A stretch of DNA of 36,084 nt from Streptomyces europaeiscabiei (GCF_001550375.1 NZ_LRTR01000295.1:1-36084), one strand, 5' to 3'; shown: positions 7,349 through 15,155, counted from the stretch's first letter. The notes: generated by a model not told the origin, from the letters alone. Program-made: numbers and translations.

Positions 7349-8275
7349 TCACGCCGCCGTGACCTCCCCCGTCACCGTCACCTGCCCCACCAGTTCCTCG
7401 TACGCCTGACGGTCGAACTCGCCCGCCACCGGGGTCAGTACGGTCGCCGCCGACAGGGCGACGGCTCGGGCCAGGCGGTCGGGCCAGGGGAGGCGGTCGA
7501 CCAGGCCCGACAGCAGGCCCGCGACCGCCGAATCGCCAGCTCCCGTCGGGTTGCCGCGGAAGCGGCGGGGCGGGGTGGCGCGCCAGACGCCTTCGGGGGT
7601 GTGGGCGAGGACGCCCTCGGGACCGAGAGAGGCGACGACTGCCTGGGCGCCGCGGCGCCGGGCGTCCCGGGTCGCGCGGGACGGCTCGTGGGAGCCGGTG
7701 AGTTCGGCCAGTTCGTCGGCGTTCGGCTTCACCAGGTCGGGGCGGGCCGCCACCCCGCGTCGCAACGGCTCGCCGCTGGTGTCCAGCAGGACCGGTACGG
7801 ACAGCGTGCGGGCGGTACGGACCAGGCCCGCGTACGCGCCCACCGGCACCCCCGGCGGCAGGCTGCCGCACAGGGCCACCACCGAGGCGGAGCGCAGCAG
7901 ATCGACGTACGCCTCCTGGAAGGCGGACCACTCGGCGGGTGCGATGAGCGGGCCCGGTTCGTTGAGCTGAGTCGTGTCACCGCTCGCGTCGGCCACGGCG
8001 ACCGTCCGGCGCGTCGCACCCTTCACCGGGACCAGCGCGTCCACCACGCCCGGTGTGTGCGTGAGTTGATCCCGCAGAGCCCGGCCTGTCGCGCCGCCGA
8101 CGAAGCCGGTGACCGTCACCTCGTGGCCGAGCGCCGCGAGGACGCGGGCCACGTTCAGGCCCTTGCCGCCGGGGCGTTCGGTCACGTCGGTCACCCGGTG
8201 CGTGGTGTGGGGCCTCAGGTCCCGTACGCGATAGGTGATGTCGAGAGCGGTGTTCAGCGTGACCGTGAGGATCAC
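7349..8275 (-). CDS. PfkB-family 1-phosphofructokinase-type sugar kinase
   Basis: Encodes 308 residues. PfkB signatures are present: the early GGKGLNVARVLAALG motif, KPNADELAELTG in the middle, and the late GNPTGAGDSAVAGLLSG motif, which carries the anion hole and the catalytic Asp. Proteins of this length and pattern are the FruK/LacC type, which phosphorylate fructose-1-phosphate, tagatose-6-phosphate or similar sugars in the cytosol. The start is GTG 8275, preceded by a G-rich AGGGGGTAGG stretch. Before the TnpB insertion it lay just downstream of nagA on the same strand, but a 14-bp terminator hairpin separates them, so it probably has its own promoter. The neighbourhood suggests an amino-sugar or hexose role; the true substrate is not determined. 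Confidence 0.85.
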   Translation of the reverse strand: MILTVTLNTALDITYRVRDLRPHTTHRVTDVTERPGGKGLNVARVLAALGHEVTVTGFVGGATGRALRDQLTHTPGVVDALVPVKGATRRTVAVADASGDTTQLNEPGPLIAPAEWSAFQEAYVDLLRSASVVALCGSLPPGVPVGAYAGLVRTARTLSVPVLLDTSGEPLRRGVAARPDLVKPNADELAELTGSHEPSRATRDARRRGAQAVVASLGPEGVLAHTPEGVWRATPPRRFRGNPTGAGDSAVAGLLSGLVDRLPWPDRLARAVALSAATVLTPVAGEFDRQAYEELVGQVTVTGEVTAA

Positions 8276-8329
8276 CTGGACCTACCCCCTTGCGTCTCGA
8301 CTGCGCGGAGGCTCGATCATGCCAAATGA

Positions 8330-8366
8330 GCGGCGGTCGGCCCAGTCCCCCGGGGCCGACCGCCGC
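8330..8366 (-). terminator. Strong hairpin, probably the original nagKA terminator
   Basis: GCGGCGGTCGGCCC and GGGCCGACCGCCGC form a perfect 14-bp stem around a 9-base loop. It lies between nagA and the PfkB gene, both on the minus strand, about 60 bases past what I infer to be the original nagA stop (TGA at 8431-8429). The TnpB element now separates it from nagA. Confidence 0.65.
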
Positions 8367-8457
8367 ACTCCGCACCACATGCCAACGACCGGACGGAGCA
8401 GGCCGGTTGGGGATCGATCGCCTGTGGATCAGCCCATAGGCCAGTCCACCTTGCTTG

Positions 8458-8567
8458 CCGGGCGGGGTGCCCGGTCCTTCGGGGCCGGGGTGAATGCCCG
8501 TTCCCGCGTGGCGGGGCAGGGGAAAGCCGAGTCGCCGTCAGGGCGATTCGGCGTCTCGGGAGAGACG
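8458..8567 (+). other. Hairpin-rich leader of the TnpB element
   Basis: Several stems follow one another: CCGGGC/GCCCGG (8458-8474), CCCGC/GCGGG (8503-8515), GCCGAGTCGCC/GGCGATTCGGC with one G-U pair (8526-8552), and GTCTC/GAGAC (8553-8566). Such density suggests a structured RNA or a multi-hairpin transposon end. I cannot assign it to a known RNA class. Confidence 0.45.
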
Positions 8568-8723
8568 GTGGTGAGGATGGCCTGGAGCCGTTGGTGGTGG
8601 CGACAGGTTGAGGGTCCGGTGGGCGGGGACGGTCCGGTAAGGCGAAAGCGTGCCGGTCACTCTCACGGGTGATGTTGATCGAAGTCGTGCGCGAGAGGGG
8701 AACGGGATGTCTAGGTTCGCGGC

Positions 8724-10025
8724 ATGTCACGTTTCCGGATGTACCCGACGCGCGAGCAGGAAGAGCAGCTGCTCACGCACTGCGCGCACGCGAGATACGT
8801 GTGGAATCTCGCTGTCGAGCAGCACGCGCACTGGCGCCGGTGGCGCAAGTCCGCGCCCGGTTTCGCGGAGCAGTGCCGTCAGCTCACCGAAGCCCGGCGG
8901 GAGAACGAGTGGCTGGGTTCGGGGAACGCGGACGTGCAGCAGCAGGCGTTGAAGGACTTCGCCAGGGCCAAGAACGCCAGGTTCACGTCCGGGTTCGGTG
9001 AGCCGACCTGGCGCAGGAAGCACGTGCACGAGGGCTTCCGGGTCATCGGCACCGACCGTGTACCGGAGTACCAGGCGGACGGGTCGCCGAAGCTGAACGC
9101 GAAGACCGGCAGGCAGGTCATGGGCCGGTCGGTGGTCGTGCAGAGGCTGAATGGGCGGTGGGCTCAGGTCAGGGTGCCCGGTTGCGGCTGGGTCCGCTTT
9201 CGCCTCAGTGCAAAGGGCAAGGGTGCGAAGCTGCCCGGCGCGAAGACGTTCCGGGTCACCTTCCGCAACGGGCAGTGGCACATCGCGTTCGCCGTCGTCC
9301 CCGACCCGGTCGAGGGGCCGGGCACGGGCGAGGTGATCGGCATCGACCGGGGTGTCGCCGTCACCGCCGCGCTCTCCGACGGACGGAAGCTGAACTGTCC
9401 CCAGCTCACCACCCGCGAGCGGGCGCAGATCCGCAAGCACCAGCGGCGGGCTGCTCGCGCCCCCAAGGGCAGCAAGGCCAAGACCGCCGAGTACGCGAAG
9501 GCCGCCAGCCTCAAGGCGCGCGAAGCCGACCGGCGCAAGGACTGGTGCGAGAAGACCAGCACCATGCTCGCCCGCTGCTATGACCTTGTCCGGTTCGAGA
9601 AGCTGAACATCAAGACGATGACCCGCTCCGCGAAGGGAACCGTGGAGCGGCCCGGCCAGAACGTGGCGCAGAAGTCCGGTCTGAACCGGGCGATCCTCGC
9701 CCAGGGCTGGGGCCTGCTCCGGCAGCGCACCGGGCACAAAGCCCCCGGCCGGGTCGAAGACGTTCCCGCCCCCTACACGAGTCTGCGGTGCAGTGCCTGT
9801 GGTTGGATCGACAAGAACTCGCGCAAGAGCCAAGCCGAGTTCGTCTGTTCCTCCTGCGGCTTCACCTGCAACGCCGACACCAACGCCAGTATCAACATCG
9901 CGGCAGGACAGGGCGGGATCCCCCGCCCCCGGCGCACAGCCGGTGCCGGAGGGACGACACCGCCCAACCAGCGGTCGAACGTCCGTGAACCTCAGCCCGA
10001 ATGGGCTGGAATCCCCCTCTTTTAA
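8724..10025 (+). CDS. tnpB: TnpB RNA-guided nuclease (OrfB_IS605 family)
   Basis: Encodes 433 residues. The N-terminus (FRMYPTREQEEQLLTHCAHARYVWN) is the standard TnpB helix-turn-helix start. The split RuvC site is complete: Asp208 in IGIDRGV, Glu292 in FEKLNIKTM and Asp385 in CNADTNASINI. A zinc finger (CSACGW and CSSCGF) lies between the last two. With all three acidic residues present it should be an active nuclease guided by an RNA made from the element's 3' end. The TAA stop lies in the loop of the right-end hairpin and shares bases with the stop of convergent nagA. No convincing ribosome site is seen before ATG 8724. Confidence 0.95.
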   Translation: MSRFRMYPTREQEEQLLTHCAHARYVWNLAVEQHAHWRRWRKSAPGFAEQCRQLTEARRENEWLGSGNADVQQQALKDFARAKNARFTSGFGEPTWRRKHVHEGFRVIGTDRVPEYQADGSPKLNAKTGRQVMGRSVVVQRLNGRWAQVRVPGCGWVRFRLSAKGKGAKLPGAKTFRVTFRNGQWHIAFAVVPDPVEGPGTGEVIGIDRGVAVTAALSDGRKLNCPQLTTRERAQIRKHQRRAARAPKGSKAKTAEYAKAASLKAREADRRKDWCEKTSTMLARCYDLVRFEKLNIKTMTRSAKGTVERPGQNVAQKSGLNRAILAQGWGLLRQRTGHKAPGRVEDVPAPYTSLRCSACGWIDKNSRKSQAEFVCSSCGFTCNADTNASINIAAGQGGIPRPRRTAGAGGTTPPNQRSNVREPQPEWAGIPLF

Positions 10026-10042
10026 GAGGGGGAGGATGTCAA
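9900..10042 (+). ncRNA. Candidate omega-RNA scaffold of TnpB
   Basis: In this family the guide RNA comes from the 3' end of tnpB and the right end of the element. Here CAGCCC/GGGCTG (9993-10008) and the 9-bp end hairpin (10013-10032) give the expected stems. The guide part would be the flanking bases from about 10043, which are nagA sequence. The 5' limit is a guess. Confidence 0.45.
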
Positions 10043-11260
10043 CCACTCGCCCTTCCGCAGCACCCCCTTCAGCTCGAAGTCCGCGTCGAGGAGGACGAGG
10101 TCGGCGTCCTTGCCCGGGTCGAGGGAGCCGATGCGGTCGTAGAGGCCGAGGAGCCGTGCCGGGTTGGCGGAGAGGGCGGCGACGGCGTCCTCGATCGGGA
10201 GGCGGTCGATGGTGACGGCGCGTTTGAGGGCGCGGTCCTGGGTGAGGGTCGAGCCCGCGATCGAACCGCCCTCCACCAGGCGGGCCACGCCGTCCACGAC
10301 CTCGACCGCCAGCGGGCCGAGCGTGTACAGGCCGTCGCCGAAGCCGGCCGCGTCCATGGCGTCGGTGATGAACGCGACCCGGTCGGCGCCCGCGTGACGG
10401 AACGCCAGCTGGAGGGAGGCCGGGTGCAGATGCGTACCGTCGTTGATCAGCTCGACGGTGATCCGCTCGTCCTCCAGGAGCGCCGCGATCGGGCCGGGCT
10501 CGCGGTGGCCGAGCGGGGGCATCGCGTTGAACAGATGGGTCGCCACGGTCGCACCCGCGTCGATGGCCTGAACCGTCTGCTCGTACGTCGCGTCCGTGTG
10601 CCCGATCGCCGCGATGACGCCGTGCTCGGCGAGGAGGCGTACGGAGTCGAGGCCGCCGGGGAGTTCGGTGGCCAGTGTGACCATGCTCGCCCGGCCGCGC
10701 GCCGCGTCGATCAGTTTGCGGACCTCCGCGGGGTCGGGATCGCGGAGGAGTTCCTCCGCGTGCGCGCCCTTGCGGCAGGGGGAGATGAACGGGCCCTCGA
10801 AGTGGATGCCGGCGATGTCGCCCTGCTCGGCGAGTTCGGAGAGGAGGCCGGCACGGTGGGCGAGGCCGTCCATGTCGCCGGTGACCGTGGAGGCGACGAG
10901 GGTGGTGGTGCCGTGGAGGCGGTGGGTGCGGATGCCGTGGAGCACGTCGTCGACCGTGCCGGAGGTGAAGGAGGCTCCGCCGCCGCCGTGGTTGTGGATG
11001 TCGACGAAGCCGGGGAGCGCCCAATATCCGCCGATGTCGATGGTGGGGGCGTTCTCGGGGGCGTCGGCGGCGATCCTGGTGCCGTTGATGACGAGCCGGC
11101 CGTTTCTCACTGTGCCGGTGGGGAGGACGACGTTGGCGCCTTCGAGGACGTAAGGGTGCGCCTTGGGCGGCGACTGCGCATGTGTGGGGGCTGGTTGCGC
11201 AGTTCCCCGCGCCCCTTTCAGGGTGCTGTCGGACCCGGTGCCGGAAAGTGTGGGGGCCAT
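10022..11260 (-). CDS. nagA: N-acetylglucosamine-6-phosphate deacetylase, 3' end altered by a TnpB element
   Basis: Encodes 412 residues and converts GlcNAc-6-phosphate to glucosamine-6-phosphate in the cytosol. Amidohydrolase metal and active-site motifs are seen: GFVDIHNHGGGG, GIHFEGPFISP, the IGHTDAT segment, THLFNAMPPLGHREPG and FITDAMDAAG. ATG 11260 follows GGAGG by ten bases and overlaps the nagK stop (TGATG), so the two genes are coupled. Two oddities stand out. The first 36 residues or so are translated from a dispersed palindromic repeat. The last residues, LTSSPS, come from the TnpB right-end hairpin, which also supplies the TAA stop. The original end was probably a few codons after GEW. 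The catalytic core is untouched, so activity is likely retained. Confidence 0.93.
   Translation of the reverse strand: MAPTLSGTGSDSTLKGARGTAQPAPTHAQSPPKAHPYVLEGANVVLPTGTVRNGRLVINGTRIAADAPENAPTIDIGGYWALPGFVDIHNHGGGGASFTSGTVDDVLHGIRTHRLHGTTTLVASTVTGDMDGLAHRAGLLSELAEQGDIAGIHFEGPFISPCRKGAHAEELLRDPDPAEVRKLIDAARGRASMVTLATELPGGLDSVRLLAEHGVIAAIGHTDATYEQTVQAIDAGATVATHLFNAMPPLGHREPGPIAALLEDERITVELINDGTHLHPASLQLAFRHAGADRVAFITDAMDAAGFGDGLYTLGPLAVEVVDGVARLVEGGSIAGSTLTQDRALKRAVTIDRLPIEDAVAALSANPARLLGLYDRIGSLDPGKDADLVLLDADFELKGVLRKGEWLTSSPS
11186..11219. repeat. Dispersed palindromic repeat, copy A, inside the nagA 5' coding region
   Basis: The stretch carries the core GCGCAGTTCCCCGCGCCCC found in the intergenic copies elsewhere in the window. 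Here it is read in frame as part of nagA, giving LKGARGTAQPAPTH. Confidence 0.8.
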
Positions 11261-12222
11261 CAGGTGGTTTCCTCCGAAGGGTCCGAGGGGTCCGAGGGGT
11301 GCGTGGGGGTAATGAGGTCCCAGGCCATCAGGCCGGCGCCGAGGCAGCCCGCTGTGTCTCCCAGGGCGGCCGGGACGATGGTGGGCACCTTCTGGAAGGT
11401 GACCCGGTGGTCGACGGCGGTGCGCAGCGGTGTGAACAGGGTTTCACCGGCCTCCGCCAGACCGCCACCGATGATGAGGGTGCGGGGGTCGAGCAGGGTG
11501 AGGGCGGTGACGAGGCCGTCGGCGAGGGCGTCGACGGCGTGCTGCCAGACGGCGCCGGCGCGCGGGTCGCCCGACTCGACGGCCTTGGCGCAGTCCGCCG
11601 CGTCGGCCCCGGGGTCGCCGGAGGCCTCCGCCCAGGCCTGGCTGACGGCCGCCGCGGAGGCGAACCGTTCCAGACAGCCGTACTGCCCGCAGGGACACGG
11701 GATGCCACCGGGCCGTACGACGATGTGGCCGATCTCGCCCGCGAAGCCATGGGCGCCCGCCTCCACCCGGCCGTCGACGCCGATCGCGCCGGCGATCCCG
11801 GTGCCGAGCGCCACGAAGAGAAAGCGGTCCGCGCCCCGGCCCGCGCCCACGCGCCCCTCCGCGAGCCCGCCGGTGCGCACATCGTGGCCGAGGGCCACCG
11901 GGACACCGCCGAGGCGCTCGGCGAGGAGCGCGCGCAACGGGACGTCGCGCCAGCCGAGGTTGGCGGCGTAGACGGCGATGCCCCGGCCGGAGTCGACGAT
12001 GCCGGGCACGGCGACCCCGGCGGCGGCCGCGGGCTCGCCGAAGCGCTGCTCGCCGTACGCGCTCAGCTCGGCGGCGAAGCCGAGGATCGACGCGACGACG
12101 GCGTCCGGTCCGCGCTCACGCTCGGTGGCGAGCCGCGCCTGGTGCAGCAGCTCGCCGCGCGCCCCGATCAGTGCGGCCTTCATCCCGGTGCCGCCCACAT
12201 CGAGGGCGATGACGTGTCTCAC
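11260..12222 (-). CDS. nagK: ROK-family N-acetylglucosamine kinase
   Basis: Encodes 320 residues. ROK motifs are complete: the phosphate loop DVGGTGMKAALIG, GVAVPGIVDSGRGI, GHDVRTGGLAEG with the catalytic Asp, ALGTGIAGAI, and the zinc motif CPCGQYGCLE. Together with nagA, which overlaps its stop by one base, it should phosphorylate free GlcNAc and pass the product to NagA. I chose GTG 12222 (MRHVIALDVGG) because family similarity begins there, although the frame is open to 12471 and no good ribosome site is seen. The operon start is flanked by DasR-operator-like sites, so GlcN-6-P/GlcNAc-6-P relief of DasR repression is expected. ROK substrate choice cannot be proven from motifs; the neighbourhood makes GlcNAc most likely. 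Confidence 0.87.
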   Translation of the reverse strand: MRHVIALDVGGTGMKAALIGARGELLHQARLATERERGPDAVVASILGFAAELSAYGEQRFGEPAAAAGVAVPGIVDSGRGIAVYAANLGWRDVPLRALLAERLGGVPVALGHDVRTGGLAEGRVGAGRGADRFLFVALGTGIAGAIGVDGRVEAGAHGFAGEIGHIVVRPGGIPCPCGQYGCLERFASAAAVSQAWAEASGDPGADAADCAKAVESGDPRAGAVWQHAVDALADGLVTALTLLDPRTLIIGGGLAEAGETLFTPLRTAVDHRVTFQKVPTIVPAALGDTAGCLGAGLMAWDLITPTHPSDPSDPSEETT

Positions 12223-12250
12223 GGAGAACAGTGTGGCCCTTCGACCCACT

Positions 12251-12266
12251 AGAGGTCTAGTCCACT
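12251..12266. promoter_or_regulatory. DasR-operator-like site 1
   Basis: The minus strand reads AGTGGACTAGACCTCT, matching the DasR consensus (A(C/G)TGGTCTAGACCA(C/G)T, as I recall it) at 14 of 16 positions. It lies 29 bases before the nagK start. Confidence 0.7.
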
Positions 12267-12268
12267 TA

Positions 12269-12298
12269 CGTGGTGTAGACCTTATGGTGTAGACCTCA
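12269..12298. promoter_or_regulatory. DasR-operator-like sites 2 and 3, tandem
   Basis: TGGTGTAGACCT occurs twice, at 12271-12282 and 12285-12296, a 14-bp period. Each matches the 12-bp core of the DasR site at 10 positions. They lie between nagK and the divergent lipoprotein gene and can act on either. Confidence 0.6.
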
Positions 12299-12407
12299 TG
12301 GAGAAGTTCGAGAAGTTCGAGCGGTTGAGAGATTGACGGCCTTGAACGCGGGGCCTGTGGTTCAGGCTGTTGTGCGCGGGGCCGTGCGACAGGTTGGGGC
12401 AGTACGA

Positions 12408-13718
12408 GTGGGACAGCGGCAGCGGCGGACGAAGACCGGCGGCAGGAACAGGAACAACGGAACGGCGGCACTGGCCGCCCTGTCCGCGCTGGGACTGATG
12501 GCGACGCTTGCGGGCTGCGGCGCCTCGGAGGCCGACGGCTCCGGCGTCACCCTGAAGCTGGTCGCCGCCGACTACGGCGACTCCAAGGCGAACAGCTCCC
12601 AGAAGTACTGGGACGCGGTCGTGAAGGCGTACGAGAAGAAGAACCCGGGCGTCACGGTCGACGTCAGCGTCTACTCCTGGAACGACGTCGACCGCAAGAT
12701 CAAGGAAATGGTCGCCGCGGGCGAGGCCCCCGACCTGGCACAGGCGGGTACGTACGCCGACTACGCCTCGGCCGACCGGCTCTACAAGGTCGACGAGCTG
12801 CTCTCCATCCCCGTCCAGGCCGGTTTCCTCCCCCAGCTCGCCGGCTCGGGCCAAGTGGGGCGGATCGCGTACGGGATGCCGTTCGCCGCGTCCACGCGCG
12901 TCCTCTTCTACAACAAGAAGCTCTTCGCCGAGGCGGGCATCGACAGCGCCCCGCGCAGCTGGAGCGAGCTGGCGGCCGATGCCGAGGCCCTCGACCGGGT
13001 GGGTACCGAGACCCCGTACGCGCTGCCGCTCGGGTCCGAGGAGGCGCAGGCCGAGACCATGCAGTGGCTGCTCAGCGGAGGGGGCGGCTACACCGACGAC
13101 GTCGGCACCTACCGGCTCGACTCCGACGACAACGTCCGGACCTTCACCTGGCTCAAGGACAACCTGGTCGACAAGGGTCTCACCGGGCCCACCGCCCCCG
13201 CCGATCTCAACCGTGCCGACGCGTTCGCGGCGTTCGCGCGCGGTGAGGTCGGCATGCTCAACGGGCACCCCAGCCTGATGCGGATGGCCGCCGACCAGGG
13301 GGTCGAGTACGGCACGGCCGCCATGCCGGGGCGCGACGAGCGGGAGCACGCCACCATGGGCGTCACCGACTGGATGATGGCCTTCAAGCAGAACGGCCAC
13401 GGTGACGAGATCGGTGACTTCCTCGACTTCGTCTACAGCGACGAGAACGTTCTCGACTTCTCCCGTGAGTACGACCTGCTGCCGGTGACCGCGTCCGCGT
13501 CCGAGGCGATGGGCGCGGACAAGGACGACGCGGACCTCGGTCCCTTCCTCGAAGAGCTGCCCAACGCCGAGCTCTACCCCGTCGGCAAGACGTCCTGGGC
13601 GGACGTCAGCGCGGCGGTCAAGGAGCAGATAGGGCGGGCGGTACGGCCTGGGGTGAAGCCGGGGGTCGTGCTGCAGCAGCTGCAGCAGACGGCGACGGTT
13701 GCGGATCGGGCGGGCTGA
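12408..13718 (+). CDS. ABC-type sugar solute-binding lipoprotein
   Basis: From GTG 12408 the protein has 436 residues with a basic N-region, a hydrophobic segment AALAALSALGLMATL and a lipobox LAGC, so it is a lipid-anchored outer-face protein. The rest is a family 1 extracellular solute-binding protein (PGVTVDVSVYSWNDVDRKI, GEAPDLAQAG, TRVLFYNKKLFAEAGID, PRSWSEL). The frame is open from a TTG at 12333; I prefer 12408 because it gives a normal signal peptide and has GGGG eight bases upstream, but this is uncertain. No permease or ATPase genes are adjacent, so it would rely on a transporter encoded elsewhere. Divergence from nagKA and the shared DasR-like sites suggest an amino-sugar or chitin-derived ligand. 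Confidence 0.85.
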   Translation: MGQRQRRTKTGGRNRNNGTAALAALSALGLMATLAGCGASEADGSGVTLKLVAADYGDSKANSSQKYWDAVVKAYEKKNPGVTVDVSVYSWNDVDRKIKEMVAAGEAPDLAQAGTYADYASADRLYKVDELLSIPVQAGFLPQLAGSGQVGRIAYGMPFAASTRVLFYNKKLFAEAGIDSAPRSWSELAADAEALDRVGTETPYALPLGSEEAQAETMQWLLSGGGGYTDDVGTYRLDSDDNVRTFTWLKDNLVDKGLTGPTAPADLNRADAFAAFARGEVGMLNGHPSLMRMAADQGVEYGTAAMPGRDEREHATMGVTDWMMAFKQNGHGDEIGDFLDFVYSDENVLDFSREYDLLPVTASASEAMGADKDDADLGPFLEELPNAELYPVGKTSWADVSAAVKEQIGRAVRPGVKPGVVLQQLQQTATVADRAG

Positions 13719-13770
13719 GGGGCGCGTTGTCGCCCGGGCGGTTGCGGTTGCGTCGGCGGGTGCGGGCCGG

Positions 13771-13979
13771 TGGGGGCTGGTCGCGCAGTTCCCCGCGCCC
13801 CTGAAAAGCAGGGGCTGCGCCCCGTGCTTTTCGGCCCCGCGGGCCGTGATCTTTAAGGCCCGCAAAGCCGTGATCTTTAAGGCCCGCGAAGCCGTGGTCT
13901 TTCAGGGCGCGAAGCCGTGGTCTTTCAGGGCGCGGGGCCTGGCCTTTCAGGGCGTGGGGAACTGCGCGAGAAGCCCCAC
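13771..13979. repeat. Dispersed palindromic repeat, copy B, with internal tandem units
   Basis: The left arm (13771-13804, core GCGCAGTTCCCCGCGCCCC) is complementary to the right arm (13945-13979, core GGGGAACTGCGCGAG). Between them are four or five units of about 24 bases built on GCCGTGATCTTTAAGGCCCG or GCCGTGGTCTTTCAGGGCGC. It fills the gap between the lipoprotein gene and the DUF3263 gene and may also end transcription. Confidence 0.8.
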
Positions 13980-14049
13980 CCACCCGCAGCCGACCATGCA
14001 CCCCGCAGCCGTACGGCGCGATGTCGTACCCGTCCGTTACCGTCGTCGC

Positions 14050-14277
14050 ATGGAAGAGCTGGACGTCCGGGAACAGGCGATCCTCGCCGTGGAGCGGCAG
14101 GGCTGGGCGGGGCCCGGGGCCAAGGAGCGGGCCATCCGGGAGCGGCTCGGCCTCGCTCCCGTGCGCTACTACCAGCTGCTCAACGCCCTGCTCGACGACC
14201 CACGCGCCCTCGCCCACGACCCGGTCACGGTCAACCGGCTGCGAAGAGTCCGGGAAGGGCGCCGGGCCGAGCGATGA
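14050..14277 (+). CDS. DUF3263 family protein
   Basis: Encodes 75 residues starting MEELDVREQAILAVERQGW and ending in a basic tail. The pattern KERAIRERLGLAPVRYYQLLNALLDDPRAL, a helix-turn-helix-like segment, is typical of DUF3263, small actinobacterial proteins thought to bind DNA. ATG 14050 begins the conserved region; the longer frame upstream runs through the palindromic repeat and is not believed. Its TGA overlaps an in-frame ATG of otsB (ATGA at 14274), so the two genes are probably co-transcribed. Function is unknown. Confidence 0.8.
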   Translation: MEELDVREQAILAVERQGWAGPGAKERAIRERLGLAPVRYYQLLNALLDDPRALAHDPVTVNRLRRVREGRRAER

Positions 14278-14294
14278 CGGATAGGGTCGCAGGC

Positions 14295-15155
14295 ATGGGC
14301 AGCCACAAGGACGCAGAGAACCTCAAGGCCACCTTGCCGACACCAGTGACCCCGGCCGGGCGGGACGCGCTGGACGCGATCCTCGACCGTCCCGGCCGTA
14401 CGGTGATCGCGCTGGACTTCGACGGCACGCTCGCCCCGATCGTCCCCGACCCCGAACAGGCCCGCGCCCACCCCGACGCGGTCGCCGCGCTCGCCGCGCT
14501 CGCCCCCAAGGTCGCCTCCGTCGCCGTGGTGACCGGCCGCCCCGCGGGCGTCGCCGTCCGTCACGGCGGCTTCGCCGGTGTCCCCGGCCTGGAACACCTC
14601 GTCGTCCTCGGCCACTACGGCGCCGAACGCTGGGACGCCGTCACCGGCACGGTCACCGCCCCCGCCCCGCACCCCGGTGTCGCGGCGGTCCGCGCGGAAC
14701 TGCCCGGCCTCCTGGACGGCGTCGGCGCGTGGCAGGGTACCTGGACCGAGGAGAAGGGCCGGGCGGTCGCCGTCCACACCCGCCGCGCCACCGACCCGCA
14801 GGCCGCCTTCGAAGCGCTGCGCGCCCCGCTCACCGACCTCGCCGCCCGCCACGGCCTCATCGTCGAACCCGGCCGCCTGGTCCTCGAACTCCGCCCCCCG
14901 GGCATGGACAAGGGCGTCGCCCTCCGCGAATACCTGGCGGAAACCGCCGCCGGATCCGTCCTCTACGCCGGCGACGACCTCGGCGACCTCCCCGCCTTCG
15001 CCGCCGTCGAAAAACTCCGCACCGAGGGCACCCCGGGCCTGCTGGTCTGCAGCGGCAGCACAGAGGTCACGGAGCTGTCGGAGCGAGCGGACCTGGTGGT
15101 GGACGGCCCGGCGGGGGTCGTACACCTGCTGTCGGCGATCGCCGAGCACGTATAG
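14295..15155 (+). CDS. otsB: Trehalose-6-phosphate phosphatase
   Basis: Encodes 286 residues and removes phosphate from trehalose-6-phosphate in the cytosol. HAD-superfamily motifs: ALDFDGTLAPI with the nucleophile Asp, VAVVTGRP, a cap domain containing GHYGAERWD and GTWTEEKGRAVAVHTR, then YAGDDLGDLPAF with the acidic metal-binding pair. ATG 14295 gives MGSHKDAEN; an alternative ATG at 14274 overlaps the previous stop and would add seven residues. It converges on otsA, which makes its substrate. A partial palindromic repeat lies in the 63-base gap between them. Confidence 0.9.
   Translation: MGSHKDAENLKATLPTPVTPAGRDALDAILDRPGRTVIALDFDGTLAPIVPDPEQARAHPDAVAALAALAPKVASVAVVTGRPAGVAVRHGGFAGVPGLEHLVVLGHYGAERWDAVTGTVTAPAPHPGVAAVRAELPGLLDGVGAWQGTWTEEKGRAVAVHTRRATDPQAAFEALRAPLTDLAARHGLIVEPGRLVLELRPPGMDKGVALREYLAETAAGSVLYAGDDLGDLPAFAAVEKLRTEGTPGLLVCSGSTEVTELSERADLVVDGPAGVVHLLSAIAEHV

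Larger units (their letters stand above)
8435..10042 (+). mobile_element. TnpB-only IS200/IS605-group element (IS1341 type)
   Basis: A transposon carrying tnpB and no tnpA. The right end is clear: the hairpin CCCCCTCTT/AAGAGGGGG (10013-10032) followed by AGGATGTCAA, the usual end of actinobacterial elements of this type, at about 10042. The left end is inferred to lie at about 8433-8445, just after the original nagA stop codon. It would be mobilised only by a TnpA supplied in trans. The insertion is in the 3' end of nagA. The interval 8455-8680 is full of short hairpins. Confidence 0.65.

Noticed and set aside
8455..8680. Group II intron or HEARO/IscB-type RNA
   Set aside because: No convincing domain V, reverse transcriptase or HNH/IscB gene; the adjacent nuclease is TnpB, whose guide RNA lies downstream.
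8317..8730. 137-codon minus-strand frame as a possible continuation of nagA or a gene of its own
   Set aside because: The sequence is not protein-like and lies in the hairpin-rich transposon leader.
8727..11024. 765-codon minus-strand frame through tnpB and nagA
   Set aside because: Composition is Arg/Pro/His shadow coding and it ignores both real genes.
12223..12471. Longer nagK reading frame with a Cys/Ser/Arg-rich start
   Set aside because: It would translate through the DasR-like operator sites and the divergent gene's start; similarity begins at 12222.
13771..13979. CRISPR array for the repeated units in copy B
   Set aside because: Units are adjacent with no unique spacers and lie within a palindromic element; no cas gene is near.
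13699..14049. Upstream extension of the DUF3263 gene
   Set aside because: The extension translates the palindromic repeat; the family start coincides with ATG 14050.
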